Shown: positions 18,372 to 27,007 of the stretch, in pieces | Layout: every line of letters starts with the position of its first letter | Position numbering within the stretch: position 1 is the first letter of the stretch | NCBI GenBank assembly: GCA_942490995.1 | Contig: CALOBG010000070.1 | Coordinates: 62,001-126,000 of the forward strand | Origin: UBA981 sp942490995 | Lineage (GTDB): Bacteria; Pseudomonadota; Gammaproteobacteria; Ga0077536 | Direction of reading: 5' to 3' | Length of the DNA: 64,000 bases | The notes under the pieces: generated by a model | Told to the model about the DNA's origin: nothing | What the model saw: the letters and a program-made list of their open reading frames with translations, nothing else | Database searches by the model: none | Made by a program: the position numbers and the translations under genes

Positions 18372-20036
18372 ATGAATAACCCGATAACACGCGCACTGCT
18401 TCGCGCCGGCTGCGCCGCGGCGCTGTATTTGGCGTTCGCGAGCAGCGTCGCTGCGGCGACCCCGGCGCCGCCCGAGGCGCCGCTGTTCGACGATATCGGC
18501 GATCACCACGCGCCGATCACCACCACCGCCGCTCTGGCGCAGACCTATTTCAACCAGGGTCTGACCCTGAGCTACGGCTTCAATCATGCCGAGGCGGTGC
18601 GTTCGTTCCGCGCCGCGCAGCAGGCCGATCCGCAGTGCGCGATGTGTTACTGGGGCGAGGCCTATGCGCTCGGACCGAACATCAACAAACCCATGGATCC
18701 GGCCGACCAGCCGGCGGCGTGGGCCGCCGCCGCCAAAGCGCAAAGCCTGGCGGCCCGAGTCACCCCGCGCGAGCAGGCCTATATCGCCGCGATGCAGTTG
18801 CGCTATTCACCCACCGCGGTCACCGAGCGTCGGCCGCTCGACCAGGCTTATGCCGATGCCATGGGGAAATTCGTTCAGCAGTTTCCCGCCGATCTGGACG
18901 GCGGGGCGATTTATGCCGAGGCGCTGATGAATTTGATGCCATGGGCATACTACAACCCCGACGGCAGCGCCAAAGCGCTGACCGACACCGTTGTGGCCCT
19001 GCTCGAAAGCATCCTCGCCCGCAACGCCGATCACATCGGGGCGATCCATTTCTACATTCATATCGTCGAGGCATCGGACACCCCCGAGCGCGCCGAAGCC
19101 GGCGCCGACCGCCTTGCGGGCCTGGCGCCCGGGGTCGGCCACCTCGTCCACATGCCGGCGCATATCTACCTGCGCGTCGGCCGTTACCACGACGCCACCG
19201 TCGCCAACGAGCGCGCGGCGCTGGCCGATGAATCGTATATCAACCAGTGCCGCGCCCAGGGCTTTTACCCGGCGCTGTATTACCCGCACAACATCCACTT
19301 CGGCTGGTATACCGCGAGCATCGAAGGTCGCAGTGCAGTCGCGATCGCCGCGGCGCGCAAGCTCGCCGACAATGTTCCGATCGATCTGATCGCCGGGATC
19401 CCGCTCATCGAGCAGTTTCTTGCCGTGCCGATGTTCGGCCTGATCCGCTTCGCGCGCTGGGACGAAGTACTCGCCGAAGCGCAGCCGCGGGCCGGACATT
19501 TTTTTGCCACCGCCATGTGGCATGCGGCACGCGGCATCGCCGAGGCTGCCAAAGGGTTGCCCGAAGCCGCGCTGGCATCACGTAGCGCCTACCAGAACAG
19601 CGCCGCGCATTACGGCCCGGACGCCTACGAACGCTTCGGCTTTCCGGCCGACACCTTGCTCGCAATCGCCGGCCACGTATTGAATGCCGCGATCGCGGCC
19701 GACGCCGGCGACCACGCCACCCACATCAGCGAACTCGAGAGCGCGGTGCGGATCGAAGATGCGCTGCCCTACATGGAGCCGCCCTACTGGTTTTTCCCCA
19801 ATCGCCACCTGCTCGGTGCGGCGCTGCTCAAACTCGAACGCGGCGCGGATGCGGAAGCGGTATTCCGCGCCGATCTCGAACGTCATCCGCGTAATGGCTG
19901 GGCCCTGCACGGCCTCGCCGCCAGCCTCGCCCAGCAGGGCAAGGCGGCGGAATCGCAGAGTGTGTTCGCCGAATTCGAAAAAACCTGGCAGCACGCCGAC
20001 ATCAGCCTCGGCAATGACGGCCTCAGCTATTTCTGA
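18372..20036 (+). CDS. Secreted TPR-repeat protein
   Basis: The start at 18372 follows AGGAAACCAC and gives 554 residues. An N-terminal signal peptide ends near ASSVAAATP. The mature protein is helical with TPR units: NQGLTLSYGFNHAEAVRSFR and ADPQCAMCYWGEAYALGPNIN, later VHMPAHIYLRVGRYHDA, and a final repeat NGWALHGLAASLAQQGK. The DPxCAMCYWGEA segment with a CxxC pair and the HFYIHIVEAS stretch define a recurrent bacterial TPR family with no assigned function. It is 31 bases after the molybdopterin oxidoreductase, so co-transcription is likely. Confidence 0.78.
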   Translation: MNNPITRALLRAGCAAALYLAFASSVAAATPAPPEAPLFDDIGDHHAPITTTAALAQTYFNQGLTLSYGFNHAEAVRSFRAAQQADPQCAMCYWGEAYALGPNINKPMDPADQPAAWAAAAKAQSLAARVTPREQAYIAAMQLRYSPTAVTERRPLDQAYADAMGKFVQQFPADLDGGAIYAEALMNLMPWAYYNPDGSAKALTDTVVALLESILARNADHIGAIHFYIHIVEASDTPERAEAGADRLAGLAPGVGHLVHMPAHIYLRVGRYHDATVANERAALADESYINQCRAQGFYPALYYPHNIHFGWYTASIEGRSAVAIAAARKLADNVPIDLIAGIPLIEQFLAVPMFGLIRFARWDEVLAEAQPRAGHFFATAMWHAARGIAEAAKGLPEAALASRSAYQNSAAHYGPDAYERFGFPADTLLAIAGHVLNAAIAADAGDHATHISELESAVRIEDALPYMEPPYWFFPNRHLLGAALLKLERGADAEAVFRADLERHPRNGWALHGLAASLAQQGKAAESQSVFAEFEKTWQHADISLGNDGLSYF

Positions 20037-20069
20037 GCACGATCTCCGCAGTAGTTTTTCACCACCCTG

Positions 20070-20462
20070 TTAGGTCGCAACCAGGGTCGCGCCGCGCGCG
20101 GCGAGCAGCTCGCCGAGCAGCGAGCGGTGGCAACGCGCCGCATCGGCGCAGTAGCAACCGACCGAAAAATTGCTCTGCTGTGACAGTGCGGCAAGCAGGT
20201 CGAGAAGACGAGCGGCCTCGGGACGGCGCATTTCGCTGCGATAACGACGCGCGAAACGCTGCCAGTCGGCAGCGCTTTGTGCCGCCAGCGCGAGTTGCAC
20301 CGTGTCCGCCTGCGGGGCCAGCTCCGGCAGCCACACGTCGTACCAGTTCGCGCTCGCGTAGTGTTCCTTGCGCACGCCCCGCGGCGGCCGCCGCACGGTG
20401 CCGATGCGCAGGCCCTCGTCGGCCAGGCGCGGCGTGCCGAGACGCACGATGTGGATACTCAT
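20070..20462 (-). CDS. DUF488-family protein
   Basis: The 130-residue protein matches DUF488/YeaO-like proteins: it begins IHIVRLGTPR, includes NWYDVWLPELAP, and ends with the characteristic cysteine-rich motif NFSVGCYCADAARCHRSLL. The molecular role of the family is not established. It converges with the TPR gene and is divergent from the NUDIX gene, with 148 bases between. Confidence 0.8.
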   Translation of the reverse strand: MSIHIVRLGTPRLADEGLRIGTVRRPPRGVRKEHYASANWYDVWLPELAPQADTVQLALAAQSAADWQRFARRYRSEMRRPEAARLLDLLAALSQQSNFSVGCYCADAARCHRSLLGELLAARGATLVAT

Positions 20463-20610
20463 GGCCTGTCCCGCGTGTGAAACATCGCCCCCGTCATCAA
20501 TCCCGCTGTCCTCGAGTTACTTCCATCCGCGGCAGCGTAACGCCACTCACGCGTACTTGGAAACACAGCCGCGTGGCGCCAGCGCGGTGCGGATCCGGTA
20601 GGCTTACGCC

Positions 20611-21081
20611 ATGGTCAGTAACTCGCCACCCACCGCGCGCTACGCGCTCAACCTGATGCTCGACCGGCACGACCGTCTGTTGCTGCTAAAGCGCGCGACG
20701 AGCGCGCGGCTGGGTCCCGGCCAGTGGGGTCTGCCGGCGGGCAAAATCGAGGCCAACGAAACCCCGCAGGCTGCCGCACGCCGCGAAATGTGCGAGGAGA
20801 TCGGGCCCGGTCATACGGTAGAACAGACCCGCTACCTGGGACCGATCCGCGACACCTATTACGGCGGTCAGTTCGAGGTCCATCTTTTTCAGTACCGCTG
20901 GTCGAGCGGCACGGTGGTCCTCAATCACGAACACACCGAGTTCGCCTGGGTGGCGAAGGAGGCGCTGCGCGATTTCGATGTCATGGCCGGCATCGAGGAG
21001 GATATCGCCCTGCTCGGCGTGTGGCCGCAGCGCTACCTCAATCCGGCCCGCATCCCCGACTATCTGAAGGCCGCACCATGA
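20611..21081 (+). CDS. NUDIX hydrolase
   Basis: The 156-residue protein has a complete Nudix box at about residues 44-65: G-x5-E-x7-REMCEEIG, where the glutamates bind the divalent metal. It would hydrolyse a nucleoside diphosphate linked to another moiety. The loop PGQWGLPAGKIEANE resembles MutT-type enzymes, but the substrate cannot be predicted. The stop overlaps the start of the following alpha/beta hydrolase gene as ATGA. Confidence 0.88.
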   Translation: MVSNSPPTARYALNLMLDRHDRLLLLKRATSARLGPGQWGLPAGKIEANETPQAAARREMCEEIGPGHTVEQTRYLGPIRDTYYGGQFEVHLFQYRWSSGTVVLNHEHTEFAWVAKEALRDFDVMAGIEEDIALLGVWPQRYLNPARIPDYLKAAP

Positions 21082-21866
21082 GCCTGGCGCTGCACTATGA
21101 GCTGGTCGGCAGCGGGCCTCCGGTAGTTGTCCTCCACGGCCTGTTCGGCGCCGGGCGCAACTGGCTGACGGTGGCGCGGCGGCTGTCCGGCGACTACGCG
21201 TTTTACCTGCTCGATCTGCGCAACCATGGCCAGTCGCCGCATCACCCGTCGATGACCTACCTCGACATGGCCGCCGACGTGACCGCGGTGATCGAAGCCC
21301 TGCAACTCGACGACGTTATCCTCGTCGGTCACAGCATGGGCGGCAAGGCAGCCATGACCCTGGCGCTGAACGATGCGCGCGGCATCGCGCGGTTGATAAA
21401 CATCGACATCGCACCGGTCAGCTACCCCGACCGTTTCGTGGAAATGATCACCGCCATGCTGGCTCTCGATCTCAATGCGGTGCGGCGGCGCGCGGACGCG
21501 GACCGCGAACTCACCGCGGCGATCCCGGAACAGGCGGTGCGCCAGTTTGTCCTGCAGAACCTGATGTTCGTCGGCGGACAGGCGCGCTGGCGGGCCAACC
21601 TGCCCGCACTGCGGGACCAGATGGCGCATATCCTCGCCCCGCTGCCGGTCGCTGCCGACGCACGGGCGACACTCGATACCTGGTTCATTCGCGGGGAACT
21701 GTCCGACCGTATCGGACCGCGACAGTTGCCGGACATCGAACGTCTGTTCGCCAATTACCATCTCGAAACCGTTGCCGGTGGCGGCCACTGGCCGCACGCC
21801 GAAGCGCCGGCCGCGTTCATGGCGATTTTCGAGCGCGCGCTGGCCGGCGTGTCCGCGCCGCAGTAG
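21078..21866 (+). CDS. Alpha/beta hydrolase, YbfF-like
   Basis: The start ATG at 21078 overlaps the NUDIX stop and gives 262 residues. The fold motifs are complete: HGLFGAGRNW oxyanion loop, nucleophile Ser in VGHSMGGKAAM, and a terminal His in GGGHWPHAEAP. The arrangement LDLRNHGQSPHH matches the YbfF group of small acyl-CoA/ester hydrolases in proteobacteria. No signal peptide is seen, so it acts in the cytoplasm. A tandem repeat follows the gene. Confidence 0.86.
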   Translation: MSLALHYELVGSGPPVVVLHGLFGAGRNWLTVARRLSGDYAFYLLDLRNHGQSPHHPSMTYLDMAADVTAVIEALQLDDVILVGHSMGGKAAMTLALNDARGIARLINIDIAPVSYPDRFVEMITAMLALDLNAVRRRADADRELTAAIPEQAVRQFVLQNLMFVGGQARWRANLPALRDQMAHILAPLPVAADARATLDTWFIRGELSDRIGPRQLPDIERLFANYHLETVAGGGHWPHAEAPAAFMAIFERALAGVSAPQ

Positions 21867-21889
21867 CCGCCCCTTCTTCCATCGCCGGC

Positions 21890-22214
21890 GAATGCGCAAC
21901 GCCGCCTACGGCCTCCACAGTAGTTTTGCGCGTGCAGGGCAGCGCAAAGCGTGAGCCGGAAAGGCCGGGGGCAAGGCGCGCGCGAGACGAGGACCGGAGT
22001 TTATGTGGATAAATGAGGACCGCTGCCGAATGCGCAACGCCGCCCACGGCCTCCACAGTAGTTTTGCGCGTGCAGGGCAGCGCAAAACGTAGCGAGGAAG
22101 GCCGGGGGCAAGGCGCGCGCGAGACGAGGACCGGAGTTTATGTGGATAAATGAGGACCGCAGGCGAGTGCGCAACGCCGCCCACGGCCTCCACAGTAGTT
22201 TTGCGCTGCCCTGC
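21890..22214. repeat. 137-bp tandem repeat array with internal palindrome
   Basis: Two near-identical copies (21891-22028 and 22029-22165) and a truncated third (from 22166) lie between the hydrolase gene and argG. Each begins AATGCGCAACGCCGCC, carries TTTTGCGC facing GCGCAAA around a GC-rich loop, and ends with a stretch containing TTTATGTGGATAAATGAGG. The third copy stops after its left arm and then reads TTTTGCGCTGCCCTGC, an exact inverted copy of 22072-22087 in copy 2. The sequence is non-coding. Reading frames through it only repeat themselves. It could be a REP/MITE-like element. Confidence 0.88.
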
Positions 22215-22275
22215 TAGATATTGCGTCGCTGCCTAGGCACAATGCCGCCTCCCGCATCCCAGGCGCCTGCAATTC

Positions 22276-23493
22276 ATGTCAAAACTCAACGTCAAGAAAG
22301 TCGTCCTTGCCTACTCCGGCGGACTCGATACCTCGGTCATCCTCAAGTGGCTGGAAGACGAGTACGACTGCGAAGTGGTGACGTTTACCGCCGACATCGG
22401 CCAGGGTGAGGAACTCGAGCCGGCGCGCGCCAAGGCCACAAAAATGGGTGTCAAGGAGATCTACATCGACGATCTCACCGAAGAGTTCGTCACCGATTTC
22501 GTCTACCCGATGTTTCGCGCCAACACCATCTACGAAGGCGAGTACCTGCTCGGCACTTCGATCGCCCGCCCCCTGATCGCCAAGCGGCTGGTCGAGATCG
22601 CGCGCGAGACCGGCGCCGACGCCATCGCTCATGGCGCGACCGGCAAAGGCAACGACCAGGTACGATTCGAGCTCGGCGCCTACGCCCTGGAGCCGGGTAT
22701 CAAGGTGATCGCGCCGTGGCGCGAATGGACGCTGAATTCGCGAGAAAAATTGCTTGCCTACGCCGCGGAGCATGACATTCCGATCGAATACAAAACCGGC
22801 TCGGGCTCGCCCTACTCGATGGACGCGAACCTGCTGCACATTTCCTACGAAGGCGGCGTGCTCGAGGATCCATGGGCGAGCGCGGAAGAATCGATGTGGC
22901 GCTGGACGGTTGCGCCGGAGGCGGCGCCGGACCAGGGCCGGGTCATTGAACTCGAATACCGGCATGGCGATATCGTCGCCCTTGACGGCCGCCAGATGAG
23001 CCCGGCGACGGTGCTCGCAACGCTTAACGCAATCGGCGGCGAACACGGCATCGGGCGTCTCGATATCGTCGAGAACCGCTACGTCGGCATGAAATCGCGC
23101 GGCTGCTATGAAACGCCCGGCGGCACGATCATGCTCAGAGCCCATCGCGCCATCGAGTCACTGACCCTGGACCGCGAGGTCGCCCACCTCAAGGACGAAC
23201 TGATGCCGCGCTACGCCTCGATGATCTACAACGGCTATTGGTGGAGCCCGGAGCGGCGCATGCTGCAGACCATGATCGACGAGACCCAGGCGCACGTGAA
23301 CGGCACGGTGCGCGTGCGTCTGTACAAGGGCAACGTGATTGTCGAAGGACGCCGCTCCGCCGAGGACAGCCTGTTCAGTGCCTCGCTGGCGACGTTCGAA
23401 GATGACGCCGGCGCTTACGACCAGGCCGACGCTGAGGGCTTTATCAAGCTCAATGCACTGCGACTGCGGGTCGGCGCCGAGCGCCAGCGCTGA
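22276..23493 (+). CDS. argG: Argininosuccinate synthase
   Basis: The 405-residue enzyme joins citrulline and aspartate using ATP, the penultimate step of arginine synthesis. The N-terminal ATP-pyrophosphatase loop AYSGGLDTS is at residues 12-20, followed by DIGQGEELEPARAKA and the citrulline/aspartate-site segments AHGATGKGNDQVRFE and ENRYVGMKSRGCYETPGG. The length matches the type I bacterial enzyme. It stands alone here, with a likely terminator just downstream and the repeat array upstream. Confidence 0.97.
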   Translation: MSKLNVKKVVLAYSGGLDTSVILKWLEDEYDCEVVTFTADIGQGEELEPARAKATKMGVKEIYIDDLTEEFVTDFVYPMFRANTIYEGEYLLGTSIARPLIAKRLVEIARETGADAIAHGATGKGNDQVRFELGAYALEPGIKVIAPWREWTLNSREKLLAYAAEHDIPIEYKTGSGSPYSMDANLLHISYEGGVLEDPWASAEESMWRWTVAPEAAPDQGRVIELEYRHGDIVALDGRQMSPATVLATLNAIGGEHGIGRLDIVENRYVGMKSRGCYETPGGTIMLRAHRAIESLTLDREVAHLKDELMPRYASMIYNGYWWSPERRMLQTMIDETQAHVNGTVRVRLYKGNVIVEGRRSAEDSLFSASLATFEDDAGAYDQADAEGFIKLNALRLRVGAERQR

Positions 23494-23505
23494 GAGCAGC
23501 CGCGA

Positions 23506-23529
23506 GGCCGGCCATGGCCCGGCCGTTTT
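23506..23529 (+). terminator. Possible rho-independent terminator after argG
   Basis: Just after the argG stop, GGCCGG (23506-23511) can pair with CCGGCC (23519-23524) around a 7-base loop, followed by GTTTTC. The stem is short but GC-rich, and the T tract is only four bases, so strength is uncertain. Confidence 0.45.
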
Positions 23530-23780
23530 CGCCACCACCCGATCCGCGACGCGGCGCCCTGCGCGCCTGACGTTCAGACTGCCGACTCCGTCACAAGCTT
23601 TCGAATTTCTGCCCTGAACCCGAAGCCGCGGCGCTCGGCGCGTGCGGTCGTGTGACCGCCGTCACGGTGACGATCCGGCCGTTAACAATAATTCACATTC
23701 CTGGCAATTGCCGCGGAGGCGTTTCATTCGAGCGCGATCGCGCGAGCAATAAAGACCCGCCTCGAGTACAGATACAGCCG
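23530..23780. other. Gap between argG and the GGDEF gene
   Basis: About 250 bases without a supported gene. An in-frame GTG at 23652 could extend the GGDEF protein by 43 residues, but the extension is low in hydrophobicity and has no family resemblance, so I read the stretch as leader sequence. It contains the AT-rich segment TTAACAATAATTCACATTC at about 23682-23700, the best candidate for a promoter. No operator is recognised. Confidence 0.5.
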
Positions 23781-26180
23781 ATGGATAACCCGACCATACC
23801 CAATTACATGCCGGCCAAGGCCGCTCCGGCGGTGGCGCGCAACGCACGGCGCCGGGCTCAACCCAATCGCCACGGCGCAACCCTCGGCGCGATCTGGCTG
23901 GTGGCAAACCTCGCCGCCCTCGGCGCCGTAACCACCGTCGCCGTTAGCGCCAGCGGATTAATGATCGCCTGGGCCAGCTTCATCCTGCTCAACGCTGCGC
24001 TTTACGCAGCGGTCCGGACCGGCATCGCGCGCGACGCGGACCTCGAAAACAGCAGCGCTTTCAATACCGGCGTCGGCGCCGCGCTCGGTCTTGGTTGGGG
24101 CGCCGGCGTGGCGCTGCTGCTGCCATTCGCGGGCGGCAGCGGTCTGGCCGTGCTGATGAGCACCGCGTTCGCGCTCGCGCTGGTCGCGATCGCGGTATTC
24201 GATGAGCAGCGCGCAGCGTTCATCTATTTCCTTACCACCTTCTCGACCCTTGCCATCGCTGGCCTGCTCAGCGACGGACGCTACCCGGCGCTCGCGCTGT
24301 GGGTGGTGATTGGCAGTGCGGCGCTGCTCATGATCGCCACGGTATATCACCGCTCCCATCAACACCTGCGCGCGGTCGTCGCGACATTACTGGAAGCGAC
24401 CAACACTGTAACCGGCGAGTCCGCACCGCAACGTCTGACCGCGGACAATCTCGCCACCGTGGCGAAGGGTAAGGCCCTGGCCTTGCAGCAGCTCCGCCGC
24501 GCCAATGATCGCAACCGTCGACTGTTGCGCGCCGTCGGCGACGCCGTCGTGGCGACCGACACTCACGGCAGCATCGACTACCTCAACCCGGTTGCCGAAG
24601 TCCTGCTCGGCTGGACCCTGAAAGAGCTCAAGGGCCTGCCGATCGAGGTCGGCATGAAAATCGTGGTCCCGCCTGACCACGGTAACCAGGCGCGTGATGT
24701 ATTCGAGCAGACCCGTCTCACCCGGCGTGCTCAGTACGGTGACGAACATTGCCAACTGGTGCGGCGCGACGGCGCAGTTTATGGCATCGAATACATGGTG
24801 ACGCCGGTCAAAAACGGCGCAGGCGCGTTTCTCGGCGCGATGTACCTGATCAGGGACGTCACCGAAAAGCGCCACCGCGCCGAAACCATCGCCTGGCAGG
24901 CAACCCACGATGCGCTGACCGGCGCCATCAATCGCACGGAATTCGAAGCGCGCTTGAAAAAGCTCGTCCAGCATACCCCGCGCGAATCCGCCAACGTCCA
25001 CGCGCTGTTGTTTATCGATGTCGACAACTTCAAGTTCATCAACGACAGTTACGGCCACGCCGCCGGCGACGCCGCGCTGAAAACCCTGGCCGACGTCCTG
25101 CGCACCCGGATCCGTGGCGCCGATACGCTGGGGCGGGTCGGTGGTGACGAATTCAGCGCCTTGCTGTACCGCTGCAGTGGCGAAAAAGCCCGCCTCATCG
25201 GCGAAAGCGTCCGCGTTGCTGTCGAACGCCACGAATTCCGCTGGCAATCGATAGACCTGCCGATTTCGCTCAGTATCGGCATCGTCGAAATCAACGACCA
25301 ATGCAAATCGATCGCGGAGATCGTTCGGGCCGCCGATTCGGCCTGTTATGCGGCGAAGCGTTCCGGTCGCAATCGCGTGCGCGTTTTCGATCCGGATCGC
25401 GACGGCAGCCGTGTGCAGACGCGGGTGTTTGATTTCGTCAAAGACATTCAGGCCGCGATCCACGGCAACCATATCGAGATGTTTTATCGCCCGCTCCATG
25501 GCACGCGCGCGGAACAGGGCGGACCGTATTGCGAACTCAGTGTCGCGATCCGCGATTCAGACGGCGAACTCGTTCCCAGGCTCGAACTCGCGGAACTGGC
25601 GCGCCGTTACCATCTCAGCGAAGAGATCGATCGCTGGTCGATCAAAGCGACCATCGACGCGCTGCAGCTCAAGCACCCGGCTTTGCGCGACATGGCCCTG
25701 GTGCTGGTACCCATTTCGCTGCAATCCATCAACGACGAACGCCTGCTCGACTACATCACCGCACAACTCGAGGATAACGCCGGCGTCGGCGACCGGCTTG
25801 GTTTCGCCTTCGAAGAGGCCGACCTGGCCGGCAATCGAGAGTACATCCGTTATTTCGTATCGACGCTCAAACAGTTCGGCTGCCGCTTCATGGTCAGCGA
25901 CGTGGGTTTCGGTTCACAGGCGGTCGAACTGCTGAAATCCGTGCACGCGGATTTCCTCGGTATCCGCGGTGGCCTGGTGCGCAACATGCTCCACAGCACG
26001 GTCGACTACGAAGTGGTGCTGGGTCTGAGCCGTATCGCCCAAGCGTTGGATATGCGCACCGTTGCCGCTGATGCCGACACCGGTGCGTTGCGCGACGCGC
26101 TGACAAAAATGGGCATCGATTACACCTGCGGGCAATTGCTCGACCAGCCACGCGCACTGGCCCTGGGCGCCAAGCCCTGA
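23781..26180 (+). CDS. Membrane PAS-GGDEF diguanylate cyclase with degenerate EAL domain
   Basis: With the ATG at 23781 the protein has 799 residues. Residues 33-190 form about five or six membrane helices, followed by a PAS domain (about 245-365). The GGDEF domain (370-535) has an intact active motif at 454-458 and an RxxD inhibitory site (RGAD) five residues before it, so c-di-GMP synthesis with feedback control is expected. The EAL-like domain (550-799) has lost its catalytic signatures: the EAL triplet reads ELSVAI, the DDFG motif reads SDVGFG, and the KID lysine is missing. It should be a non-catalytic or regulatory module. Confidence 0.87.
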   Translation: MDNPTIPNYMPAKAAPAVARNARRRAQPNRHGATLGAIWLVANLAALGAVTTVAVSASGLMIAWASFILLNAALYAAVRTGIARDADLENSSAFNTGVGAALGLGWGAGVALLLPFAGGSGLAVLMSTAFALALVAIAVFDEQRAAFIYFLTTFSTLAIAGLLSDGRYPALALWVVIGSAALLMIATVYHRSHQHLRAVVATLLEATNTVTGESAPQRLTADNLATVAKGKALALQQLRRANDRNRRLLRAVGDAVVATDTHGSIDYLNPVAEVLLGWTLKELKGLPIEVGMKIVVPPDHGNQARDVFEQTRLTRRAQYGDEHCQLVRRDGAVYGIEYMVTPVKNGAGAFLGAMYLIRDVTEKRHRAETIAWQATHDALTGAINRTEFEARLKKLVQHTPRESANVHALLFIDVDNFKFINDSYGHAAGDAALKTLADVLRTRIRGADTLGRVGGDEFSALLYRCSGEKARLIGESVRVAVERHEFRWQSIDLPISLSIGIVEINDQCKSIAEIVRAADSACYAAKRSGRNRVRVFDPDRDGSRVQTRVFDFVKDIQAAIHGNHIEMFYRPLHGTRAEQGGPYCELSVAIRDSDGELVPRLELAELARRYHLSEEIDRWSIKATIDALQLKHPALRDMALVLVPISLQSINDERLLDYITAQLEDNAGVGDRLGFAFEEADLAGNREYIRYFVSTLKQFGCRFMVSDVGFGSQAVELLKSVHADFLGIRGGLVRNMLHSTVDYEVVLGLSRIAQALDMRTVAADADTGALRDALTKMGIDYTCGQLLDQPRALALGAKP

Positions 26181-26195
26181 GCGCAGTCCGGGTCC

Positions 26196-26843
26196 TTATG
26201 TTCGAGGCTGTCGGTAACGCCGCGCCAGCCAGTAATCGACGCTGAACCAGCGTCCGGCGCCGAGGAAAAACAGCGCGACCAGCATTATGAAATAGGTCGC
26301 CGCCCACTCGATGCCGTTGTTCGAAACCACAAAATTACCGTGCTCGGTCAGCCATTCGTAATGGCCGTGCTCGCGCAGGATGGCGCGCGCGCGATCGAGC
26401 CGTTCGATGGCCGCTCCCGCCTCGCTGGACGGATACGGACTCTTGAGATCGTGGATCGCCTGCCAGCCATGGTCGAGGTGCACGGTGGTAACCGCAACTA
26501 CCATAGTGAAGATGAGCGGAATGCAGATCCAGCGCACTGCCAACCCCAACGCCAGGGCGATGGCGCCGAAGTACTCGGCCGCCCACGCCAGGATCGCCAT
26601 CAGCAGCGGCGCCGGCAAGCCGAGTCCCCAGTCCGGGTTGCCGAACCAGGCGGCGGTCTGTTCCAGGCCTCGGGCCGGATTAAAGGTTCCACCGTCGGCG
26701 AAAGGATCCCATTTGTTCATGCCGGCGACGAAAAAAACCGGCACCAGGTAGATGCGCAATAACAGCGGCGCAACAAAATCGAGATGGCGGCTCACATCGA
26801 GCAGACCCTGGGCCTTGTTCGCGGCGTTAAGCAACGCAGTCAT
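26196..26843 (-). CDS. DoxX-family membrane protein, MNIO/HvfX-like context
   Basis: The 215-residue protein has about four membrane helices (LLLRIYLVPVFFVAG, LMAILAWAAEYFGAIALALGL, CIPLIFTMVVAVTTVHL, FIMLVALFFLGAG), the layout of DoxX proteins. DoxX genes are repeatedly found beside MNIO/HvfB maturases in copper-related RiPP loci, so its position downstream of hvfABC on the same strand supports a role in membrane copper handling or peptide maturation. The function itself is inferred. An FMN glutamate-synthase-like gene lies between it and hvfC. Confidence 0.8.
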   Translation of the reverse strand: MTALLNAANKAQGLLDVSRHLDFVAPLLLRIYLVPVFFVAGMNKWDPFADGGTFNPARGLEQTAAWFGNPDWGLGLPAPLLMAILAWAAEYFGAIALALGLAVRWICIPLIFTMVVAVTTVHLDHGWQAIHDLKSPYPSSEAGAAIERLDRARAILREHGHYEWLTEHGNFVVSNNGIEWAATYFIMLVALFFLGAGRWFSVDYWLARRYRQPRT

Positions 26844-27007
26844 GACGATTCTCCCCCGAGTTCGACGGCCACCTGCAGGCGACAGTTTCCTGGAACGGTT
26901 TCAGTGATCAAGGTGGGGGCGGCGCGTAGCCGCCACGCACGGCATGCAATGATCGGTCGGTAGTTTGATTGGTGCGGCGGAGAAAGTTCCGCGCACGGAA
27001 CCCCTGA

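Noticed and set aside
21906..22193. Minus-strand frames giving repeated MEAVGGVAHS peptides
   Set aside because: They are translations of the non-coding tandem repeat, without a ribosome site or homology.
23652..23780. GTG start at 23652 extending the GGDEF protein by 43 residues
   Set aside because: The extra residues lack helices, signal or conservation, so the ATG at 23781 is preferred, though the choice is not certain.
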